Source: Salinilacustrithrix flava
Lineage (GTDB): Bacteria > Actinomycetota > Acidimicrobiia > Acidimicrobiales > Salinilacustritrichaceae
Reading direction: 5' to 3'
DNA: 64,000 bases
NCBI GenBank assembly: GCA_024128875.1
Contig: JAMYFF010000002.1
Location: forward strand, 124,001-188,000
Positions 59,704-64,000 of this stretch are shown piece by piece. The notes under the pieces are model-generated. The model was not told the origin of the DNA. It made no database searches and worked only from the letters and a program-made list of their open reading frames with translations. Positions within the stretch are counted from its first letter, which is position 1; each line of letters begins with the position of its first letter. A program made the translations under genes and the position numbers.

Positions 59704-59726
59704 CAGGGCCCCTTCGCGACGACGGC

Positions 59727-59769
59727 TTCCACAGGGACATCCACAGCCGCTGTCCACAGCTGTGGACGA
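59727..59769. promoter_or_regulatory. Cluster of DnaA-box-like sequences upstream of dnaE
   Basis: TTCCACA (59727), CATCCACA (59738), CTGTCCACA (59750-59758) and TGTGGACGA (59761-59769, inverse of TCGTCCACA) lie within 43 bases. The last two form the perfect palindrome TCCACAGCTGTGGA (59753-59766). Actinobacterial DnaA boxes are close to TTGTCCACA. Confidence 0.55.
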
Positions 59770-59788
59770 ATCACATCGGTGTGATTCG
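59767..59788. promoter_or_regulatory. Inverted repeat CGAATCACA...TGTGATTCG in the dnaE leader
   Basis: Perfect 9-base arms with a 4-base spacer, between the -10 at 59798-59803 (TACGGT on the minus strand) and the DnaA-box cluster. A repressor or activator site is likely. Confidence 0.55.
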
Positions 59789-59797
59789 TGGGAGCGA

Positions 59798-59803
59798 ACC
59801 GTA
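59798..59803 (-). promoter_or_regulatory. -10 hexamer TACGGT of dnaE
   Basis: A transcript from here would have a leader of about 90 bases carrying the palindrome and DnaA-box-like sequences. Confidence 0.45.
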
Positions 59804-59852
59804 GCAGGGGCCCGCCGACAGCTGGCGGGCCGGGGTCAGGTCCGAGGCGTGG

Positions 59853-60713
59853 TCAGCTCCGCGGCGTGGCGTGCTCGGCCTGGTCGATGGCCTTCCACTC
59901 GGCCAGGTGGCGGTCCAGCGCGTCCTCGTCGCCGGGCACCGTGACGATGTCGCCGTCGACCGTGGCTCCGCCGGCGCCGTGCTCGGCGAGGAAGGCACGG
60001 ATCTGCTCCTCCAGGCGGACCTGGAAGACCTGGGCGCCCTCCCCCGCGGTCTCGGGGAGGATGGTGGCGATGCGGTGGCAGGACCCATCGAAGCCGTGGG
60101 CGACGCGATCGATGGTTCGGATGCCGTCGTCGAGCTTGGCGCCGAGCTGGCGCAGCAGCGACTTGCGCCTGCGGGCCGGGAGCGCGCTGACCGCCGCGGC
60201 GTCGATGGCGAGGAACGACACCGAGAACACCGTCTGGTACCGCTGGGACCGGGCCTTCTCGAGGTCGACGTCGGTGAGCAGGAACCGGGCGTTGTTGACG
60301 CCGGTGAGGTCGTCGACCTGGTCGTAGAGGTCGAGCTTGTCCAGCGACATGGACAGCGTGCCCGAGGCCCAGCCGCCCACGGCGCCGAAGAGGAAGTAGG
60401 CGATGGCCCGGGTGACGATGAGGGCGGAGAACTCGCCCCATCCCACGGCATCGATGGCATCGGCGCGCAGGACGACGTAGACGCCGGTGGCGGCTGCGGC
60501 GCCGATGAGGCCGCCGGGCAGGCGGAACCACAGCAGGAGGAGGAAGATCGGTGCGAACAGCAGGGTCGCGACCACCTCGGTGGTGTCGACGCTGCGGACC
60601 AGCAGCACGGCGACGAGGACGGCCAGGATGGCCAGACCCACGAGGCTGAGCATGAGGCGGGCGCGGCCGTAGCCCATGCGGGCCAGCCGCGCCGACATGT
60701 CCTGGGTCGCCAT
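59853..60713 (-). CDS. Membrane protein with degenerate GGDEF domain
   Basis: A 286-residue protein. Four to five helices (about 20-42, 46-64, 66-82, 95-115) precede a GGDEF-like domain that begins DQVDDLTGVNNARFLL (normally DxLTGLxNRR). Where the GGDEF signature is expected it reads HGFDGSCHRIATILPET, so the catalytic residues are lost. It may bind c-di-GMP or GTP, or act as a scaffold, but it should not make c-di-GMP. The ATG lies 6 bases after TACTGT. Confidence 0.8.
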   Translation of the reverse strand: MATQDMSARLARMGYGRARLMLSLVGLAILAVLVAVLLVRSVDTTEVVATLLFAPIFLLLLWFRLPGGLIGAAAATGVYVVLRADAIDAVGWGEFSALIVTRAIAYFLFGAVGGWASGTLSMSLDKLDLYDQVDDLTGVNNARFLLTDVDLEKARSQRYQTVFSVSFLAIDAAAVSALPARRRKSLLRQLGAKLDDGIRTIDRVAHGFDGSCHRIATILPETAGEGAQVFQVRLEEQIRAFLAEHGAGGATVDGDIVTVPGDEDALDRHLAEWKAIDQAEHATPRS

Positions 60714-60719
60714 GGCCGG

Positions 60720-60725
60720 ACAGTA
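60720..60725 (-). promoter_or_regulatory. -10 hexamer TACTGT of the degenerate GGDEF gene
   Basis: It ends 6 bases before ATG 60713. Confidence 0.55.
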
Positions 60726-60882
60726 CCCGCACCCCGTCCGCTGCTGGATGACCCTGAGGAGGCGAGCCGCCAGGCGAGCCGACCCATGTTGCGGTGGTTC
60801 GTGGCGGCGGAGCCGTCACGATCTCGAGCCCACGACGACGTAACGCGTACGCGACAGACGTTCTGTGGTTCCATGAGCGCTG

Positions 60883-61359
60883 ATGTGGCTGCTCCCGATG
60901 TCGCTCCGGGCGAAGATGGCGACGGTGATCCTGCTCGGGATCTTCTTCATCCCCTTCGCCACGTCGGACCTGCGCGGGCTCACCCACGTCCTCACCTGCA
61001 CCGACGCGGTGTCGGCCTCGCTGCTGGTCGACGACACCGCGGACGACGACACGTCACCCGTGCTCGGCTCGGCCGACACCGTCACCCGCGACGAGGTCGG
61101 CCTCGGCCTGTGCGGCGGCCTCGAGGTCGACCTGCAGCTCACCTCGGCGCGCGACGGGCGGGCCGAGGTCCTCGTCGCCATCACCAACACGACCGAGCAC
61201 GACTGGAAGGGCAGCGTCGAGCTGCGCTTCGACAGCACCCCCGTGCCGGTGGCCATCGGCAGCATCGCCCAGGGCGCCACCGAGCGGGACACGGTGGAGC
61301 TGCGGGTGAAGCGGGGCGAGGCCTACGAGATCACGGGCACCCTGCTGATCGGGCCCTGA
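60883..61359 (+). CDS. Membrane-anchored secreted protein, unknown
   Basis: A 158-residue protein. MWLLPMSLRAKMATVILLGIFFIPFA is a signal anchor or signal peptide, followed by a beta-rich external domain with two cysteines (LTCTDA and LGLCGG) and LVAITNTTEHDWKGSVELRF, reminiscent of small Ig-like domains. No family recognised. A second ATG at 60898 is possible. It converges on bpa with seven bases between. Confidence 0.6.
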   Translation: MWLLPMSLRAKMATVILLGIFFIPFATSDLRGLTHVLTCTDAVSASLLVDDTADDDTSPVLGSADTVTRDEVGLGLCGGLEVDLQLTSARDGRAEVLVAITNTTEHDWKGSVELRFDSTPVPVAIGSIAQGATERDTVELRVKRGEAYEITGTLLIGP

Positions 61360-61366
61360 CGGCCCC

Positions 61367-61885
61367 CTACAGGTAGGTGCCCGGCGGGTGGCCGGGACCG
61401 CGCTCGCCGTCGGGACGTTGGCCCGACTCGAGCTGGTGGCGCATCTGCTCGAGCTGCTGGCGGGCCGCCGCCTGCTGCGCGAAGAGGGTGGCCTGGATGC
61501 CGTGGAACAGGCCCTCGAGCCAGCCGACCAGCTGGGCCTGGGCGACCCGCAGCTCGCCCGCGGACGCCGGGGTGTCGCCGAAGGGTGAGGCGAGCCGGCG
61601 CAGCTCATCGGCGAGGTCGTCGGACAGCGCACCGGAGAGCTCCTGCACCGACTGGTCGTAGATCTCCCGGAGGCGGTCGCGGCCGGCCTCGTCGAGATCG
61701 GCCGAGCGCACCTCCTCGAGCAGCTGGCGGATCATGGCGCCGATGCGCATCACGCGACCGGGCTCCTGCACGGCCTCCTGCTGCTGCTCGCCGTCGTCGG
61801 CGGCCTCGGCGGCAGCGGCGATCAGCTCGCCGTGCTCCACCGCCTCGTCGCTCTCGGCAGCGGTTGCGCTCTCGGAGTCAGGCAC
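61367..61885 (-). CDS. bpa: Bacterial proteasome activator
   Basis: A 172-residue protein of the Bpa/PafE family, which forms a ring on the 20S proteasome and opens its gate without ATP. The N-terminus is acidic and disordered; the four-helix core begins MRIGAMIRQLLEEVRSADLDEAGR and includes LRRLASPF and QLVGWLEGLFHGIQATLFAQQAAARQQLEQM. It ends in GTYL, matching the gate-opening GQYL of mycobacterial Bpa with one change. GTG start with AGGAGG 5 bases upstream. No proteasome genes are in the window. Confidence 0.92.
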   Translation of the reverse strand: MPDSESATAAESDEAVEHGELIAAAAEAADDGEQQQEAVQEPGRVMRIGAMIRQLLEEVRSADLDEAGRDRLREIYDQSVQELSGALSDDLADELRRLASPFGDTPASAGELRVAQAQLVGWLEGLFHGIQATLFAQQAAARQQLEQMRHQLESGQRPDGERGPGHPPGTYL

Positions 61886-61925
61886 GTGGTCCTCCTGTGG
61901 TCGTCGGCGGGGCGGCCGGAGCCGC

Positions 61926-63029
61926 TCAGACGGTGGCGGCGAGGAACGGGACGAGCATCTCGTCCGCGGTCAGCGAGCCGTGGCGCCCGATGAGCTGGTA
62001 CGGGCCGGTGTCGGCCGGATCCACGTAGGCCACGGGCTCGCGGGCGACCAGGGCGACGTCGCCCAGGCGGGCCCGCACGTGGTCGAGGACGCGTGGGCCG
62101 AACCAGCCCTCGTCGACCATCTGGTCGCGGCTCAGCACCCAGCCGGTGTCGGTGTGGGCCTCGGCGGCCTCGAGCAGCTGGCGGGCGCGGCCCGGGCGGG
62201 CGTGGAGCCAGCGGAAGCGGCCCTCACCGCTCTGCATCGACAGGTGGGGGCGCACGCCGGGATCCAGCTCGACGAGCCGGTCGCCGACCTCGACCTGGCC
62301 GTGGTCGGCGGTGATGGCGAGCACGGTGCCGGCGGGCAGCACCTCGAGCAGGTCGGCCACGAGGTGGTCGACCCAGCGCAGCTCGTTGTCGTAGTGGTCG
62401 GCGAGGCCGTACTCGTGGGCGACCTTGTCGATGCCCTCGTAGTAGGCGTAGACGAAGGGCTCGCCGCTGCGCACGAGGCGGTTGACCTCGGTGACGAGCG
62501 TGCCCATCGTGCGGTAGCCCACGAAGCGGGTGCCGCCGAGGTGGGCGTCGGTGAAGCCGGTCTCGGAGAACTCGGCCTTGGTGACCACCGGTGGGCGCTG
62601 GCCGCCGAAGGGTTCGTGGAGCTGGAACTCGCCGGGCGGCATGGACCGGCGGGCGTCGCCGTCGGCCGTGGCCCAGCGCAGCACGTTGAGGACCTGGCCC
62701 TCGATCGACATGCGGTAGCCGATGACCCCGTGCTCGCCGGGCGGCATGCCGCTGACGATGGAGGTCAGGGCGGTGGACGTGGTCGACGGGGCGACCGTGG
62801 ACACCGGGCCGCCCTGCAGGACAGAGGTGATGGTGGGGGCGATCGCACGGCGGTCCTGGAGCTGGTTCCAGCCCAGGCCGTCGAGGGTGAGCAGCACGGT
62901 GGACTGCTCGGCACCCGCGAGGGCACGGGGCACCCAGTCCGCGAGCTCGTCGGGGGGGTCCTGGACCACGGCGGCCACGTTGCACACGCAGGCACCGGCG
63001 TAGTCAGGGATGAGCGGTTCATCAGCCAC
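61926..63029 (-). CDS. Alkaline-phosphatase-fold phosphodiesterase / nucleotide pyrophosphatase
   Basis: A 367-residue enzyme of the type I phosphodiesterase family. The first metal Asp is D50 (LLTLDGLGWNQL), the nucleophile Thr lies in PSTTSTALTS (about 81-90), and the later ligands are in YYEGIDKVAHEYG and ITADHGQVEV. There is no signal peptide, so it acts in the cytoplasm or at the membrane face. The substrate is unknown (nucleotide or phospho-lipid diester). GTG 63029 lies 8 bases after TAGCGT. Confidence 0.85.
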   Translation of the reverse strand: MADEPLIPDYAGACVCNVAAVVQDPPDELADWVPRALAGAEQSTVLLTLDGLGWNQLQDRRAIAPTITSVLQGGPVSTVAPSTTSTALTSIVSGMPPGEHGVIGYRMSIEGQVLNVLRWATADGDARRSMPPGEFQLHEPFGGQRPPVVTKAEFSETGFTDAHLGGTRFVGYRTMGTLVTEVNRLVRSGEPFVYAYYEGIDKVAHEYGLADHYDNELRWVDHLVADLLEVLPAGTVLAITADHGQVEVGDRLVELDPGVRPHLSMQSGEGRFRWLHARPGRARQLLEAAEAHTDTGWVLSRDQMVDEGWFGPRVLDHVRARLGDVALVAREPVAYVDPADTGPYQLIGRHGSLTADEMLVPFLAATV

Positions 63030-63037
63030 TGCCCGCC

Positions 63038-63043
63038 ACGCTA
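63038..63043 (-). promoter_or_regulatory. -10 hexamer TAGCGT of the phosphodiesterase gene
   Basis: It ends 8 bases before GTG 63029. Confidence 0.55.
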
Positions 63044-63079
63044 GCGACCGCCACCGCGGACACCGCCACCAGGGGTGCC

Positions 63080-63085
63080 TACGAT
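63080..63085 (+). promoter_or_regulatory. -10 hexamer TACGAT of the Rrf2 gene
   Basis: It ends 7 bases before ATG 63093. Confidence 0.55.
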
Positions 63086-63092
63086 GCCAGCC

Positions 63093-63563
63093 ATGCGCGT
63101 GTCGACCAGAGGGGACTACGCCAGCAGGGCTCTGCTGTCGCTCGCCCTCGACGGCGTCGACACCCCCGTCTCGGTCCGGGACATCGCCGCCCGCACCGGG
63201 CTGCCCCAGCCCTACCTCGAGCAGATCCTGCTCGCGCTGAAGGGCGCCGGGCTCGTGCGCTCCAAGCGCGGCGTCGGCGGCGGCTACGTCCTGGCCCGGT
63301 CCCCCGAGGACATCACCCTCGGCGACATCGTGTCCGCCGTCGACGGCCCCATCACCCTCGGCGACTTCGGCGAGCCCCACACCGACGGCGCCTGCGACCA
63401 CCAGGGGCAGTGCGTGCTGCTGGCGGTCTGGGCCGACGTGGGCGAGCACATGCGCCGCCACCTCGACGGCCTCCACCTGGCCGACCTGGCCCGCATGGCC
63501 AACGGCGAGCAGCCCTGGCCGGCGCCGCCCCACGACGACGGCCTCGACGCAGCGATCAGCTGA
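63093..63563 (+). CDS. Rrf2-family transcriptional regulator
   Basis: A 156-residue winged-helix regulator: MRVSTRGDYASRALLSLAL, VSVRDIAARTGLPQPYLEQILLALKGAGLVRSKRGVGGGYVLAR is the family signature. IscR, NsrR and RsrR-type members bind an Fe-S cluster through three cysteines. Here C101 and C107 are present with the usual five-residue gap, but the third position is W113. It may bind a cluster in another way or sense something else. Its end overlaps the convergent pseudouridine synthase gene by 8 bases. Confidence 0.9.
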   Translation: MRVSTRGDYASRALLSLALDGVDTPVSVRDIAARTGLPQPYLEQILLALKGAGLVRSKRGVGGGYVLARSPEDITLGDIVSAVDGPITLGDFGEPHTDGACDHQGQCVLLAVWADVGEHMRRHLDGLHLADLARMANGEQPWPAPPHDDGLDAAIS

Positions 63564-64000
63564 GGCGGGCGAGGACCTCGCGGAGGTCGGCGGGGAGGGG
63601 GCTGTCGGCCTCGACCGGCTGGCCGGTGACCGGGTGGCGGAAGGCGAGGTGCTCGGCGTGGAGGAACTGGCGGGGCGCGGGCAGCGTCTGGCGCACCCCG
63701 CCGTAGCGGGGATCGCCCACCACCGGGTGGCCGATGCCGCGCAGGTGGACGCGGATCTGGTGGGTGCGTCCGGTCTCGAGGTGGCAGACCAGCTCGGTGA
63801 CCGGCACGGGCTCGTCGTAGCGGCGCACGACCTCGTAGCCGGTGCGGGCTTCCCGACCCCCGACGACGATCCCCATCTTGGTCGGGTCCTTCGTCGACCG
63901 GCCGATGGGGGCGTCGACCTGGCCCCGGGGCTCGGTGACGTGGTCCCAGACCAGGGTGCGGTAGCGGCGGACGATGTCGTGCACCCGGAGCAGCTCGGTG
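63556..64000 (-). CDS. RluA-type pseudouridine synthase, C-terminal part (runs off the right edge)
   Basis: About 147 codons of the C-terminus are visible. TGYEVVRRY, LETGRTHQIRVHLRGIGHPVVGDPRYGG and LHAEHLAFRHPVTG are the RluA-family end motifs; RluD or RluA both fit. The catalytic HRLD motif and any S4 domain lie outside the window. It modifies uridines in rRNA or tRNA. Confidence 0.9.
   Translation of the reverse strand, partial: TELLRVHDIVRRYRTLVWDHVTEPRGQVDAPIGRSTKDPTKMGIVVGGREARTGYEVVRRYDEPVPVTELVCHLETGRTHQIRVHLRGIGHPVVGDPRYGGVRQTLPAPRQFLHAEHLAFRHPVTGQPVEADSPLPADLREVLARLS

Noticed and set aside
61367..61885. Bpa as evidence for a proteasome locus in this window
   Set aside because: No prcA, prcB, mpa or pafA frames are present; the activator stands alone here.

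Overview
The window is 64 kb of very GC-rich, gene-dense DNA with a strong actinobacterial signature: mycothiol synthase (mshD), a menaquinone pathway, the proteasome activator Bpa, an endonuclease III/MshD pair, a 13E12-type HNH protein and DnaE1. The gene set and codon use suit the class Acidimicrobiia (Iamia/Ilumatobacter-like). That placement is inference; no rRNA or tRNA gene was seen to confirm it. About sixty protein genes are supported, usually with under 100 bases between them. No CRISPR array, insertion sequence or prophage was seen.

Layout. 1-9.3 kb: a histidine-biosynthesis region on the minus strand (hisD-hisC-hisB-hisH-hisA-hisF, then a BsuPI-type lipoprotein), with hisI and the start of trpE further downstream. 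A plus-strand hydrolase, groES and a VanY-type peptidase lie in between. 9.4-17 kb: nth/mshD, a VIT-family transporter, rlmN, a sugar nucleotidyltransferase, a FadD-type acyl-CoA synthetase, an anti-sigma-type kinase and two very small genes. 17.2-21.9 kb: a site-2 protease, menG, menF and a membrane glycosyltransferase. 21.9-28.5 kb: the most unusual locus. One 1109-residue protein joins two cyclic-nucleotide-binding domains, an NTE-type patatin lipase and a MacB/FtsX-type ABC permease. It is translationally coupled to an ABC ATPase that carries its own C-terminal cyclic-nucleotide-binding domain. A membrane Ser/Thr kinase diverges from it. 28.5-33.1 kb: a five-gene export/surface operon built around a signal peptidase fused to a DUF5305-like ectodomain, behind a long structured leader. 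33.3-36.1 kb: an HNH protein, an FHA-adenylate cyclase and a small cyclic-nucleotide-binding protein. 36.1-43.7 kb: menD, menH, an RND/MMPL exporter, menA and menE. 43.8-55.3 kb: a two-component pair, an SDR, an ABC-2 exporter, a P450, an encapsulated-ferritin-like protein, a PfkB kinase, a YyaL protein, a nitroreductase and a patatin. 55.3-64 kb: a conserved unknown, dnaE with a DnaA-box-like leader, a degenerate GGDEF protein, Bpa, a phosphodiesterase, an Rrf2 regulator and the end of an RluA-type pseudouridine synthase.

How the genes fit together. Six menaquinone genes (menF, D, H, E, A, G) are present but split among three sites; menB and menC are not in the window. Histidine genes are coupled by ATGA overlaps. 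The FHA-cyclase, four cyclic-nucleotide-binding domains in two ABC subunits plus one free domain, and the kinase could form one cAMP/phospho-threonine signalling circuit acting on a lipase-transporter; this is inference. Gene expression appears dominated by leaderless transcripts: about nineteen start codons lie 6-9 bases after a TAnnnT hexamer, and this was used to choose several starts. Many convergent gene pairs share a long perfect or near-perfect inverted repeat as a bidirectional terminator, and two of these repeats are copies of one another.
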